From NCBI RefSeq assembly GCF_017161565.1, contig NZ_CP066796.1, positions 1,302,001 through 1,366,000 on the forward strand: a DNA stretch of 64,000 nt, given 5' to 3'. Position 1 is the first letter of the stretch; each line of letters begins with the position of its first letter. The notes under the pieces are model-generated. The model was not told the DNA's origin. It was given only the letters and a program-made list of their open reading frames with translations, and made no database searches. A program made the position numbers and the translations under genes. This document shows, piece after piece, positions 55,451 through 64,000 of the stretch. The stretch is from Erwinia amylovora. Its GTDB lineage: Bacteria > Pseudomonadota > Gammaproteobacteria > Enterobacterales > Enterobacteriaceae.

Positions 55451-56941
55451 ATGACAAAAGAACAATATATTACCCTTAACCGGGCGTCCGGCCCCAACAG
55501 CAGCAGTAAAACAGAACCCTTTGTCAAAGTGATTGCAGCAGTGGCCACCCTTGGCGGCCTGCTGTTCGGTTACGACACCGGCGTGATCTCTGGTGCACTG
55601 CTGTTTATGGGCGATGAACTGCACCTGACGCCTTTCACAACCGGCCTGGTGACCAGCTCCCTGCTGTTCGGTGCTGCTTTTGGCGCGCTATTCTCGGGCC
55701 TTTTCGCCAATGCGGCCGGAAGGAAGAACATCATTATCCTTCTTGCGCTGATCTTTATTATCGGTGCCGTCGGCACGTCTGTTGCGCCGAACGTTGGATG
55801 GATGATTTTCTTCCGTCTGATCCTCGGCGTCGCGGTCGGCGGCGCTTCGGCCACGGTGCCAGTCTATATCGCCGAAATTGCGCCGGCTAACCATCGTGGT
55901 CAGCTGGTGACTTTGCAGGAACTGATGATCGTCAGCGGTCAGCTGCTGGCCTATATCTCCAATGCCGGATTTAACGCCGCCTGGGGCGGCAGTGAAAGCT
56001 GGCGCTGGATGCTGGCTTTAGCCACCGTCCCGGCTGTGCTGTTGTGGTTCGGCATGATGTTTATGCCCGATACCCCGCGCTGGTATGCCATGCAGGGCAA
56101 GCTGGCAGAAGCCCGGCGCGTGCTGGAACGCACCCGTGCCAGGGAAGACGTGGACTGGGAAATGGCGGAAATCGAGGAAACGCTGGCAGAAGAAGATCAC
56201 GGGGTTAAGGCGCGGCTGCGCGATCTGGCAAAACCATGGCTGCTGAAGCTGTTTCTGATCGGTATCGGTATTGCCATGATCCAACAAACCTCCGGCGTAA
56301 ATACCATTATGTACTACGCGCCGACCATGCTGAAGGCTGTGGGGATGAGCACCAACGCGGCGCTGTTTGCCACCATCGCCAACGGCGCGGTATCGGTGCT
56401 GATGGCCTGTGTGGGCATCTGGCTATTGGGCAAAACGGGGCGGCGCACCATGACGCTAATCGGACAGTTTGGCTGTACCTTCAGCCTGCTGTTTATTGCT
56501 GCTGTCAGTTTCTTTATGCCGGAAACCGTGCACGGGCAGGCTGATGCACTGCGCGGCTACATGGTACTGCTCGGGATGCTGATATTCCTTTGCTTCCAGC
56601 AGGCCTTCCTGTCACCGGCCACCTGGCTGCTGCTGTCGGAGATCTTCCCAACGCGCATGCGCGGCGTGTTTATGGGCAGTGCAATCTTCGCTATGTGGAT
56701 TGCCAACTTTCTGATATCGCTGGCATTCCCGCTGTTATTAGCCAGCGTGGGGCTGCCCGGTGCCTTCTTAAGCTTTGCCCTGATTGGCATTTTCTCCGGT
56801 ATTTTCGTGGTCAAATGCGTGCCGGAAACGCGCAACCGCAGCCTGGAGCAAATCGAACACTACCTCCATGAGCGGTTGGGTGAAGATAACGAAAGCCGCC
56901 CGTCGCTGGCAGCGGCAAAACGCCAGGCGGCCAGCCATTAA
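55451..56941 (+). CDS. Sugar porter-family MFS transporter
   Basis: A 496-residue sugar:H+ symporter-like protein with 12 membrane segments. Hallmarks are GGLLFGYDTGVISGALLF, PVYIAEIAPANHRG, QQTSGVNTIMYYAPT and PETRNRSLEQIE. It resembles IolT/GalP/XylE-type carriers; sugar specificity cannot be told. It stands alone with a long AT-rich upstream region. Confidence 0.92.
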   Translation: MTKEQYITLNRASGPNSSSKTEPFVKVIAAVATLGGLLFGYDTGVISGALLFMGDELHLTPFTTGLVTSSLLFGAAFGALFSGLFANAAGRKNIIILLALIFIIGAVGTSVAPNVGWMIFFRLILGVAVGGASATVPVYIAEIAPANHRGQLVTLQELMIVSGQLLAYISNAGFNAAWGGSESWRWMLALATVPAVLLWFGMMFMPDTPRWYAMQGKLAEARRVLERTRAREDVDWEMAEIEETLAEEDHGVKARLRDLAKPWLLKLFLIGIGIAMIQQTSGVNTIMYYAPTMLKAVGMSTNAALFATIANGAVSVLMACVGIWLLGKTGRRTMTLIGQFGCTFSLLFIAAVSFFMPETVHGQADALRGYMVLLGMLIFLCFQQAFLSPATWLLLSEIFPTRMRGVFMGSAIFAMWIANFLISLAFPLLLASVGLPGAFLSFALIGIFSGIFVVKCVPETRNRSLEQIEHYLHERLGEDNESRPSLAAAKRQAASH

Positions 56942-57081
56942 GCCCGGCAGCCGGGGATTTACCCGGCTGCACCGCACAACCCCGGCCTTTTCCTCTGCCA
57001 GAGTGCTGTATGCCGCGCGCTATTTTTTTGGCATAATGCGCGCTGATCCACCCATCCACCTCGCAAACGAAAGGCTATCCT

Positions 57082-58674
57082 GTGCTAGTTTCCAGCAATG
57101 TCACCATGCAGTTTGGCAGTAAGCCGCTGTTCGAAAATATCTCTGTCAAATTCGGCGGCGGCAACCGCTATGGTCTGATCGGTGCCAACGGCAGCGGCAA
57201 GTCCACCTTTATGAAAATTCTCGGTGGGGACCTGGTGCCTTCAGCGGGTAACGTCGCTCTCGATCCTAACGAGCGAATCGGTAAGCTGCGCCAGGATCAG
57301 TTCGCCTTTGAACAGTTTTCCGTGTTGGACACGGTGATCATGGGCCACGGCGAGCTGTGGGCGGTTAAGGAAGAACGTGACCGCATTTATGCCTTGCCGG
57401 AAATGAGCGAAGAGGACGGTTACAAAGTTGCCGATCTTGAAGTGACCTATGGTGAAATGGACGGTTACACCGCCGAAGCGCGCGCCGGTGAACTGCTGCT
57501 GGGCGTGGGCATTCCGCTGGAGCAGCATTATGGCCCGATGAGCGAAGTCGCTCCCGGCTGGAAACTGCGTGTGCTGCTGGCACAGGCGCTGTTCTCTAAC
57601 CCGGACATTCTGCTGCTGGATGAACCAACCAACAACCTGGACATCGATACCATTCGCTGGCTGGAGCAGGTGCTGAACGATCGCAACAGCACCATGATCA
57701 TTATTTCGCATGACCGTCACTTCCTGAATATGGTGTGCACGCACATGGCCGATCTCGACTACGGCGAACTGCGCGTCTACCCGGGTAACTACGACGAATA
57801 TATGACGGCGGCCACCCAGGCGCGTGAGCGTTTGCTGTCGGATAACGCCAAGAAAAAGGCGCAGATTAACGAACTGCAATCCTTCGTCAGCCGTTTCAGC
57901 GCCAACGCGTCGAAATCGCGTCAGGCGACCTCACGCGCCAGGCAGATCGATAAAATCAAACTGGACGAAGTCAAAGCGTCCAGCCGGCAAAACCCGTTTA
58001 TTCGTTTCGAGCAGGACAAGAAACTGTTCCGTAACGCGCTTGAGCTGGAAGCCGTCACCAAAGGCTTCGATAACGGCCCGCTGTTCAGCCAACTCAATAT
58101 GCTGCTGGAAGTGGGTGAGAAGCTGGCGATCATCGGCCCGAACGGTATCGGGAAAACCACATTGCTGAAAACCCTGGTGGGCGACCTGTTACCGGATAGC
58201 GGAACGGTGAAATGGTCTGAGAACGCGCGTATTGGCTATTATGCTCAGGACCATGCTCACGACTTTAGTGACGATCTCACCGTGTTTGACTGGATGAGCC
58301 AGTGGAAGCAGGAGAGTGATGACGAGCAGGCGGTGCGCGGCATTCTCGGGCGTCTGCTGTTTAGCCAGGACGACATCAAAAAGCCGGCTAAGGTGCTGTC
58401 CGGTGGCGAGAAGGGACGTATGCTGTTCGGCAAGCTGATGATGCAGAAACCGAACGTATTAATCATGGATGAACCGACCAACCACCTCGATATGGAATCC
58501 ATCGAAGCGCTGAATATGGCGCTGGAGATGTACGAAGGCACGTTGATTTTCGTTTCCCACGATCGTGAATTTGTCAGTTCACTGGCGACCCGCGTGATTG
58601 AAATGACGCCGGGCAAAATGAACGACTTCACCGGTAACTACGAAGATTATCTGCGCAGCCAGGGCATCGTTTAA
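57082..58674 (+). CDS. ybiT: ABC-F ATPase YbiT
   Basis: A 530-residue ribosome-associated ABC-F protein with two ATPase domains and no membrane segment. Walker A motifs are GANGSGKST and GPNGIGKTT; the second signature is LSGGEKGR; Walker B are [11 protein letters not shown] and [10 protein letters not shown]. The linker between domains is the P-site tRNA interaction region. The start is GTG, matching E. coli YbiT. Same order ybiT-moeB/moeA as in related genomes. Confidence 0.95.
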   Translation: MLVSSNVTMQFGSKPLFENISVKFGGGNRYGLIGANGSGKSTFMKILGGDLVPSAGNVALDPNERIGKLRQDQFAFEQFSVLDTVIMGHGELWAVKEERDRIYALPEMSEEDGYKVADLEVTYGEMDGYTAEARAGELLLGVGIPLEQHYGPMSEVAPGWKLRVLLAQALFSNPDILLLDEPTNNLDIDTIRWLEQVLNDRNSTMIIISHDRHFLNMVCTHMADLDYGELRVYPGNYDEYMTAATQARERLLSDNAKKKAQINELQSFVSRFSANASKSRQATSRARQIDKIKLDEVKASSRQNPFIRFEQDKKLFRNALELEAVTKGFDNGPLFSQLNMLLEVGEKLAIIGPNGIGKTTLLKTLVGDLLPDSGTVKWSENARIGYYAQDHAHDFSDDLTVFDWMSQWKQESDDEQAVRGILGRLLFSQDDIKKPAKVLSGGEKGRMLFGKLMMQKPNVLIMDEPTNHLDMESIEALNMALEMYEGTLIFVSHDREFVSSLATRVIEMTPGKMNDFTGNYEDYLRSQGIV

Positions 58675-58682
58675 TCCCCGTA

Positions 58683-58716
58683 GCAGAGGCTGATTGCAGC
58701 AGCAGTCAGCCTCTGC
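58683..58716 (+). terminator. Hairpin after ybiT
   Basis: GCAGAGGCTGA pairs perfectly with TCAGCCTCTGC (11 bp, 12-nt loop), starting 8 bp after the ybiT stop. It is followed by GCAAACCGTTTG, so termination is likely but not a textbook T-run. Confidence 0.6.
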
Positions 58717-58780
58717 GCAAACCGTTTGCCCCGGCATGGGGCAGCGGTTTGTCGATTTTCCCGGTTTTCCCCCGAACTTC

Positions 58781-59542
58781 TCACTGGCCATCACCTCCAC
58801 AGACTTCACAGGCCTTATCTCTCGCCACCTTGATCGAGCGGAACTGCAGCGTCATGGCATCGTACAGCAGCAGTTGCCCGGCTACCGGGCTGCCGTAGTG
58901 GGTCAGAACGCGAATGGCCTCCATCGCCTGCAGTGAACCGATCACCCCGACCAGCGGTGCCATCACCCCCGCTTCGGTGCAGCTCAGGGTTGCTGCGCCA
59001 AATAAACGGCTGATGCAGCGATAGCAGGGTTCCTCGTTGCCCCAGCTGAATACGCTGATGTGCCCTTCCATGCGGATTGCCGCCCCGGACACCAACGGCG
59101 TTTTACCGGCAAAACACAGGCGGTTGAGCTGTTCCCGCGTTTCAAGGCTGTCGCAACAGTCGATAACCAGCTGATGCCGGGCGATCAGCGGTGCCAGCGC
59201 GTGGTCATCAAGGCGGGCATTCAGCGTGTCGATGGCAATCAGTGAGTTGAGGGCAGCAAGGCGTGCCCGCGCCGAATCGACTTTTGCCATTCCTACCTCG
59301 GCCTCGCCGTGCAATATCTGACGTTGCAGATTCGACAGCGAAACCTGGTCAAAATCAAGCAGCGTCAGCTGCCCGACTCCGGCGGCGGCAAGATACTGGC
59401 TGGCGGCGCAGCCCAGCCCCCCCAGCCCCACCACCAGTACGCGGGCGGCCTTCAGCTGTTCCTGTCTGTCAAAGTCGAAACCCCGCAGGACGATTTGACG
59501 GTTATAGCGCAGCATCTCCTCATCGCTCAGTTCGGGCAACAT
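58781..59542 (-). CDS. moeB: Molybdopterin-synthase adenylyltransferase MoeB
   Basis: A 253-residue enzyme that adenylates the C-terminus of MoaD in molybdenum cofactor synthesis. The nucleotide motif is VGLGGLGCAASQYLAAAG. Zinc-binding CxxC pairs lie in PCYRCIS and CEVCGG. The ATG at 59542 gives the orthologous MLPELSDEEMLRYNRQIV start; an ATG 11 codons earlier is less likely. It follows moeA by 1 bp. Confidence 0.95.
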   Translation of the reverse strand: MLPELSDEEMLRYNRQIVLRGFDFDRQEQLKAARVLVVGLGGLGCAASQYLAAAGVGQLTLLDFDQVSLSNLQRQILHGEAEVGMAKVDSARARLAALNSLIAIDTLNARLDDHALAPLIARHQLVIDCCDSLETREQLNRLCFAGKTPLVSGAAIRMEGHISVFSWGNEEPCYRCISRLFGAATLSCTEAGVMAPLVGVIGSLQAMEAIRVLTHYGSPVAGQLLLYDAMTLQFRSIKVARDKACEVCGGDGQ

Positions 59543-59543
59543 A

Positions 59544-60779
59544 TCAGCCCTCCAGCAACGCGTTGAAGGGTTCAACCTCTACCCATTCACCCACTGCCAC
59601 ATTGCCGCGTTCGCGCTCCAGCACAATAAAACAGTTGGCCTGCCGGAACGAACTGTATATGTGCGAACCCTGATGTCCGCTGGTTTTCACCAGCAGATCG
59701 CCGTCAGCATCGCGCTGGAGGATGCCGCGCTGGAAATCAAGGCGTCCCGGCGTCTTTTTCAGTTCGCTGACGCAGCGAACCCGTTGACGCGGCGGCAGCG
59801 CCGGGCCGTGCTGCCCGGTCAACCTGGCCAGCAGGGGTTGCACCAGCTGGTAAAAGGTCAGCACTGCCGAGACCGGGTTGCCGGGCAGGCCACAGAACCA
59901 GCTGTGCGCCAGGCGGCCAAAGGCAAACGGCTTACCGGGTTTAATTGCCAGCTTCCAGAAGCCAATTTCTCCCAGCTCCTCCAGGATCTGTTTGGTGTAA
60001 TCAGCCTCGCCAACCGATACGCCACCGCTGCTGATAACCACATCGGCGCTGGCATCGGCGTTGATAAAGGCGGCGCGCAGAGCGGCCGGGTCGTCGCGAA
60101 TGATGCCAAGGTCAATCACTTCACAGCCAAGCTTATCCAGCATCAGCCGCACGGCGAAACGGTTGGTATCGTAGATTTGCCCTGCCGCCAGCGGCTGATC
60201 CACCGGCTGCAGTTCGTCTCCGGTTGAAAATATCGCCACGCGCAGTTTGCGCAGCACCGTCACTTGTGGAATACCGAGCGAGGCCAGCAGCGGCAGTTGC
60301 GCCGCGCCGAGTTTTACCCCGGCTGCCAGCACCTGAGCGCCTTTGGTGATATCTTCCCCCGCCCGACGAATATGTTGCCCGGCGATAACGCTGGCGGTAA
60401 TGCGCACCGCGTCACCCACCGCAGCGGTTTGTTCCTGCATGACGACCGCTTCGCATCCTGCCGGCAACGGCGCGCCGGTCATAATGCGGATGCAGCTATC
60501 CGCAGGCCATTCGCCGTCATAAGGGCTACCGGCGAAGGCCTTCCCGGCGACCGGCAGCGCGACTCCCGGGGCGAGGTCGGCCAGCCGCAGGGCATAACCG
60601 TCCATCGCCGAATTATCAAACGGCGGTACGTTCAGCGGGGAAATCACCGCGTGGGCAGTAATACGGCCAGCCGCGTGCGTCAGGCTAACGGTTTCTTTGT
60701 CAGCAAGAGGGGTGATGCGTGCCAACAGGGTTGTCAGGGCATCGTCAAGTGAGATCAATCCCGCGCTAAATGCTTCCAT
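59544..60779 (-). CDS. moeA: Molybdopterin molybdenumtransferase MoeA
   Basis: A 411-residue enzyme that inserts molybdate into adenylylated molybdopterin. Features include [26 protein letters not shown] and [12 protein letters not shown] (domain III catalytic region). It heads the leftward moeA-moeB unit and is divergent from iaaA, as in E. coli. Confidence 0.96.
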   Translation of the reverse strand: MEAFSAGLISLDDALTTLLARITPLADKETVSLTHAAGRITAHAVISPLNVPPFDNSAMDGYALRLADLAPGVALPVAGKAFAGSPYDGEWPADSCIRIMTGAPLPAGCEAVVMQEQTAAVGDAVRITASVIAGQHIRRAGEDITKGAQVLAAGVKLGAAQLPLLASLGIPQVTVLRKLRVAIFSTGDELQPVDQPLAAGQIYDTNRFAVRLMLDKLGCEVIDLGIIRDDPAALRAAFINADASADVVISSGGVSVGEADYTKQILEELGEIGFWKLAIKPGKPFAFGRLAHSWFCGLPGNPVSAVLTFYQLVQPLLARLTGQHGPALPPRQRVRCVSELKKTPGRLDFQRGILQRDADGDLLVKTSGHQGSHIYSSFRQANCFIVLERERGNVAVGEWVEVEPFNALLEG

Positions 60780-61036
60780 AGGTTATGTCTCCAGAAGACG
60801 AACAAAAGCTGATGGCTCTATTATGGCGTGGATCCGCTGCGGGGTCACGTTTACCCATGCAGGCGGGCCTTAAGTATCGTCGGGGCTTATCTTAGAACGA
60901 TTAGTTATAATCCACAGGTAAATATTCCGCTTTACATCTCTATACTGCCTACCTATAGTCAAAAGGGTTATTTTCACGAGAAATATATTCTAACTCAGTG
61001 TTTTACATGCTGATTTATCACAGGGTAAATTGAATA

Positions 61037-61984
61037 ATGGCCAAAGCGACGATTGCAATTCATGGCGGTGCCGGTGCCATTGCGCGTGCCAGCATGGATG
61101 CCAGCCAGGAGCAACACTATCGTCAGGCGTTATCACAGATTATTGCTGGCGCGCAGGCCAGCCTTGCAGCGGGGCGCAGCGCGCTGGATGTGGTTACCGA
61201 AGCGGTGCGACAGCTGGAAGAATGTCCGCTGTTCAATGCCGGGCGCGGCGCGGTATTTACCCATCAGGGGCGTCATGAGCTTGATGCCTGCATAATGGAT
61301 GGCAGAACGCGCGCAGCCGGGGCAGTGGCGGGTGTTACCCGCGTTCGCAATCCGGTGCTGGCAGCGCGCGCCGTGCTGGAAAACAGCCCGCATGTGCTGT
61401 TTATCAGTGAGGGTGCGGAATCGTTTGCGGAGCAGCAGGGCCTTGAAATGGTCGATAATCACTTTTTTTCTACCCCCCAGCGCCGCGTTCAGCTGGAAAG
61501 CGCTATTGCCGCCGGGCAAATGCGGCTGGATCATGACGGTGACACGATCGATGCCGATCGTAAATTTGGCACCGTGGGGGCTGTGGCGTGTGATGGTGCC
61601 GGCAATCTGGCGGCAGCCACCTCGACCGGCGGCATCACCAATAAGCAGGCCGGGCGCGTGGGTGATTCGCCGCTACCCGGTGCGGGATGCTATGCCAGCG
61701 CCGGGGTTGCCGTCTCCTGTACCGGAAGCGGAGAAGCCTTTATGCGCCTGTTGGCTGCCTATGATGTGGCCGCATTGATGGAATATGGCGGGCTGTCTCT
61801 GCATCGGGCGGCGCAGCAGGTTATTATGCAGAAAATCCCCGCGCTGGGTGGCAGCGGGGGGCTGATTGCCGTCGATGCTGCTGGTAACCTCGCGCTGCCT
61901 TTCAATAGTGAAGGAATGTATCGCGCTTATGGCGTGGAGGGCAAAGCGCCGGTGGTCGCTATTTATCAGGAGGAACCCTGGTGA
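61037..61984 (+). CDS. iaaA: Isoaspartyl peptidase/L-asparaginase
   Basis: A 315-residue Ntn-hydrolase precursor that self-cleaves before Thr179 ([11 protein letters not shown]) to give alpha and beta subunits. It hydrolyses isoaspartyl dipeptides and asparagine. Substrate residues are in [18 protein letters not shown]. The ATG has a weak site. It overlaps gsiA by 4 nt, as in E. coli. Confidence 0.96.
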   Translation: MAKATIAIHGGAGAIARASMDASQEQHYRQALSQIIAGAQASLAAGRSALDVVTEAVRQLEECPLFNAGRGAVFTHQGRHELDACIMDGRTRAAGAVAGVTRVRNPVLAARAVLENSPHVLFISEGAESFAEQQGLEMVDNHFFSTPQRRVQLESAIAAGQMRLDHDGDTIDADRKFGTVGAVACDGAGNLAAATSTGGITNKQAGRVGDSPLPGAGCYASAGVAVSCTGSGEAFMRLLAAYDVAALMEYGGLSLHRAAQQVIMQKIPALGGSGGLIAVDAAGNLALPFNSEGMYRAYGVEGKAPVVAIYQEEPW

Positions 61985-63828
61985 GCGCGTTTTCACATCA
62001 GGACAAGGTACTGTCGGTACGCGATCTGAGCGTCAGCTTCGCGCGTGAAGGCCAGCACATTCAGGCGGTGAAAAATTTGTCGCTGGACGTGCATGCCGGT
62101 GAAACGCTGGCGATTGTCGGCGAGTCCGGTTCCGGCAAATCAGTGACATCTCTGGCGCTGATGCGGCTGGTGGAGCAGGGAGGCGGCACCCTCGACAGCG
62201 GCAGTATATGGTTCCATCGCCGCCAGCAGCCGCCGGTTGATCTTGCCATCCTCTCTCAGCGGCAGCTGCGCAGGATACGGGGCGCTGATATGGCGATGAT
62301 CTTCCAGGAACCCATGACCTCGCTTAATCCGGTCTTTTCGGTTGGCGAACAGATAGCCGAGTCAATTCGCCTGCATCAGGGAAAAAGCCATGCCGAGGCG
62401 CTGGCCGAGGCGCGGCGTATGCTCGACCTTGTGCGCATTCCGGAAGCCAAAAATGTGCTGGCGCGCTATCCACACCAGCTTTCCGGCGGCATGCGTCAGC
62501 GGGTGATGATCGCCATGGCGCTCTCCTGCCGTCCGGCGTTGCTTATCGCCGACGAACCGACCACCGCGCTGGATGTCACCATCCAGGCGCAAATTTTGCA
62601 ACTGATCCGCGTGCTGCAAAAAGAGATGCAGATGGGGGTCATTTTCATTACCCACGATATGGGGGTGGTGGCAGAAATGGCAGATCGGGTACAGGTGATG
62701 TATCGCGGCGATGTGGTGGAAACCGGCAGCGTGGAAGCAATTTTTAGCCGCCCGCAACAGCCATACACGCGTGCGCTGCTGGCGGCGGTGCCTAAACTCG
62801 GGTCGATGAGCGGGCGCGATCTGCCAGCGAAATTTCCACTGACCGATGCTGTCGCCACGGCGGCAGAAGCACCGCAGGATACGGTCGACAGGCAGAAAGC
62901 CCCGATCCTTCAGGTGCGTGACCTGGTGACCCGTTTTGACATTCGCAGCGGTATTTTTAACCGGGTGAAGCGCCGTGTGCACGCCGTAGAAAAGGTCAGC
63001 TTCGATCTGCGCGCCGGTGAAACGCTGGCGCTGGTCGGGGAATCCGGCTGCGGCAAGTCCACCACCGGGCGCTCCTTATTGCGGCTGGTGGCGAACCAGG
63101 GCGGTAGCATTACCTTTAATGGTCAGCGTATTGAACGCTTGTCCGGCCCGGCGCTGTCGCACTTACGCCGTGATATGCAGTTTATTTTTCAGGATCCGTA
63201 CGCCTCGCTCGATCCCCGCCTGACCGTTGGATATTCCATTATGGAACCGCTGCTGGTTCATGGTGTTGCCCGGGGACAGGAGGCGGAGCAGCGGGTGGCA
63301 AGTCTGCTGGAGCGCGTCGGGCTGCAGGCGGACCACGCCCGGCGCTATCCGCATGAGTTCTCCGGGGGCCAGCGTCAGCGGATCTGTATTGCGCGTGCGC
63401 TGGCGCTTAAGCCAAAAGTGGTGATTGCCGACGAGGCCGTATCGGCGCTGGACGTTTCGGTTCAGGCGCAGATAATTAATTTGATGCTCGATTTGCAGCG
63501 CGAATTTGGCATCGCGTTTCTGTTTATCTCCCATGATATGGCGGTGGTGGAGCGTATCAGCCACCGGGTGGCGGTGATGTATCTTGGGCAAATCGTGGAG
63601 ATCGGGCCGCGTCAGGCGGTATTCGGCCATCCTCAGCACCCTTATACCCGTAAGCTGATGGCGTCGGTGCCGGTGGCCGATCCGGCTCATCGCCGACGTG
63701 AACGTGCACTGTTAGTTGATGAAATTCCCAGTCCGATTCGCGCCCTGGGCGACGAACCGGCAGTGGAGCCGTTGATAGAAGTCGGTACCGGGCATTTTGT
63801 GGCGCGCCACGCTATCGGCCGGGCCTGA
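61981..63828 (+). CDS. gsiA: Glutathione ABC transporter ATP-binding protein GsiA
   Basis: A 615-residue protein carrying two ABC ATPase domains. Walker A motifs are VGESGSGKS and VGESGCGKS; signatures are [12 protein letters not shown] and [12 protein letters not shown]. It powers glutathione import with GsiB, GsiC and GsiD. Its start overlaps iaaA, so the iaaA-gsi operon is conserved. Confidence 0.96.
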   Translation: MSAFSHQDKVLSVRDLSVSFAREGQHIQAVKNLSLDVHAGETLAIVGESGSGKSVTSLALMRLVEQGGGTLDSGSIWFHRRQQPPVDLAILSQRQLRRIRGADMAMIFQEPMTSLNPVFSVGEQIAESIRLHQGKSHAEALAEARRMLDLVRIPEAKNVLARYPHQLSGGMRQRVMIAMALSCRPALLIADEPTTALDVTIQAQILQLIRVLQKEMQMGVIFITHDMGVVAEMADRVQVMYRGDVVETGSVEAIFSRPQQPYTRALLAAVPKLGSMSGRDLPAKFPLTDAVATAAEAPQDTVDRQKAPILQVRDLVTRFDIRSGIFNRVKRRVHAVEKVSFDLRAGETLALVGESGCGKSTTGRSLLRLVANQGGSITFNGQRIERLSGPALSHLRRDMQFIFQDPYASLDPRLTVGYSIMEPLLVHGVARGQEAEQRVASLLERVGLQADHARRYPHEFSGGQRQRICIARALALKPKVVIADEAVSALDVSVQAQIINLMLDLQREFGIAFLFISHDMAVVERISHRVAVMYLGQIVEIGPRQAVFGHPQHPYTRKLMASVPVADPAHRRRERALLVDEIPSPIRALGDEPAVEPLIEVGTGHFVARHAIGRA

Positions 63829-63856
63829 TTACTGCTTAACAAAAGGGATAAACAAG

Positions 63857-64000
63857 ATGATGAATAAGCGTACGCGTAATGTATGGTTAACGGCCGGCCT
63901 GCTGGGCAGCTGTGCTGCACTTCCCGCCGTGGCGGCGAAGGATGTCACTATTGCGGTGGCGTCTAATTTCACCACCCTCGATCCTTACGATGCCAACGAT
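63857..64000 (+). CDS. gsiB: Glutathione-binding protein GsiB, N-terminal part
   Basis: The first 48 codons only; the gene leaves the window. A signal peptide ([20 protein letters not shown], cut near AVA-AKD) is followed by [15 protein letters not shown], the start of the periplasmic dipeptide-type binding domain of GsiB. It follows gsiA by 28 bp. The ATG at 63857 or the one directly after it may be the start. Confidence 0.92.
   Translation, partial: MMNKRTRNVWLTAGLLGSCAALPAVAAKDVTIAVASNFTTLDPYDAND

Noticed and set aside
1..64000. CRISPR arrays, tRNA or rRNA genes, insertion sequences and phage attachment sites
   Set aside because: No repeat-spacer pattern, cloverleaf, transposase gene or terminal inverted repeats were seen on either strand.

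Overview
The window is enterobacterial chromosomal DNA, most likely from Erwinia or a very close relative. Protein identity to Escherichia coli orthologues is high, and two E. coli gene blocks are recognisable. The first (yohD-yohC-pbpG-dld-bglX, with an mlrA-type regulator) and the second (dinG-ybiB, then rlmF-ybiO-glnQPH-ybiI-dps-rhtA-ompX-mntS-mntR, then ybiT-moeB-moeA-iaaA-gsiAB) lie far apart in E. coli. Here they are joined and interrupted by accessory genes. An XYE-type RiPP remnant (the family is named for Xenorhabdus, Yersinia and Erwinia) supports the genus, but the species cannot be decided from sequence alone.

Layout. 1-12.5 kb: a glycoside hydrolase 15 fragment, yohD/yohC, pbpG, a large MscS-type channel, a decayed parDE toxin-antitoxin pair, dld, bglX and a SUFU-like gene. 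12.5-14.9 kb: idi, an AT-rich glycosyltransferase gene frameshifted in an A5 tract, and an unannotated 34-residue membrane protein. 14.9-20.6 kb: one tightly coupled leftward operon (MlrA-like MerR regulator, NTF2-like, SDR, FAD amine oxidase-like, DUF1365, cyclopropane synthase-like, DUF3833 lipoprotein), probably for membrane-lipid modification. 20.7-21.8 kb: an XRE/cupin regulator and a GNAT acetyltransferase, each broken by one nonsense codon. 21.9-25.1 kb: dinG (with a perfect 46-bp palindrome inside the gene) and ybiB. 25.1-34.7 kb: an M20 amidohydrolase and a complete histidine-utilisation cluster using the formimidoylglutamate deiminase route (hutU, hutH, hutC, hutD, hutF, hutI, hutG), with four HutC-like operators.

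34.7-38.6 kb: a nucleotidase, a flavin reductase and the most interesting locus, a decaying XYE-type (3-residue cyclophane, 'triceptide') RiPP cluster. Its precursor still carries a core with three aromatic-X-X motifs (WVN, FAN, WTK) but has an in-frame TGA near the start. Its radical SAM/SPASM maturase has a nonsense codon and a frameshift. Its two-domain aspartyl protease is intact, and its HlyD and ABC exporter genes have collapsed into one short deletion scar.

38.8-50.1 kb: housekeeping genes including a previously unlisted MntS small protein with an MntR box, plus an AT-rich, twice-frameshifted gene of unknown function (42.3-43.5 kb). 50.3-64 kb: a tripartite EmrAB/NodT-type drug efflux operon, a chemoreceptor remnant, a sugar transporter, ybiT, moeBA, iaaA, gsiA and the start of gsiB. 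Broken accessory genes recur across the window (at least eight), which fits a genome undergoing gene decay.
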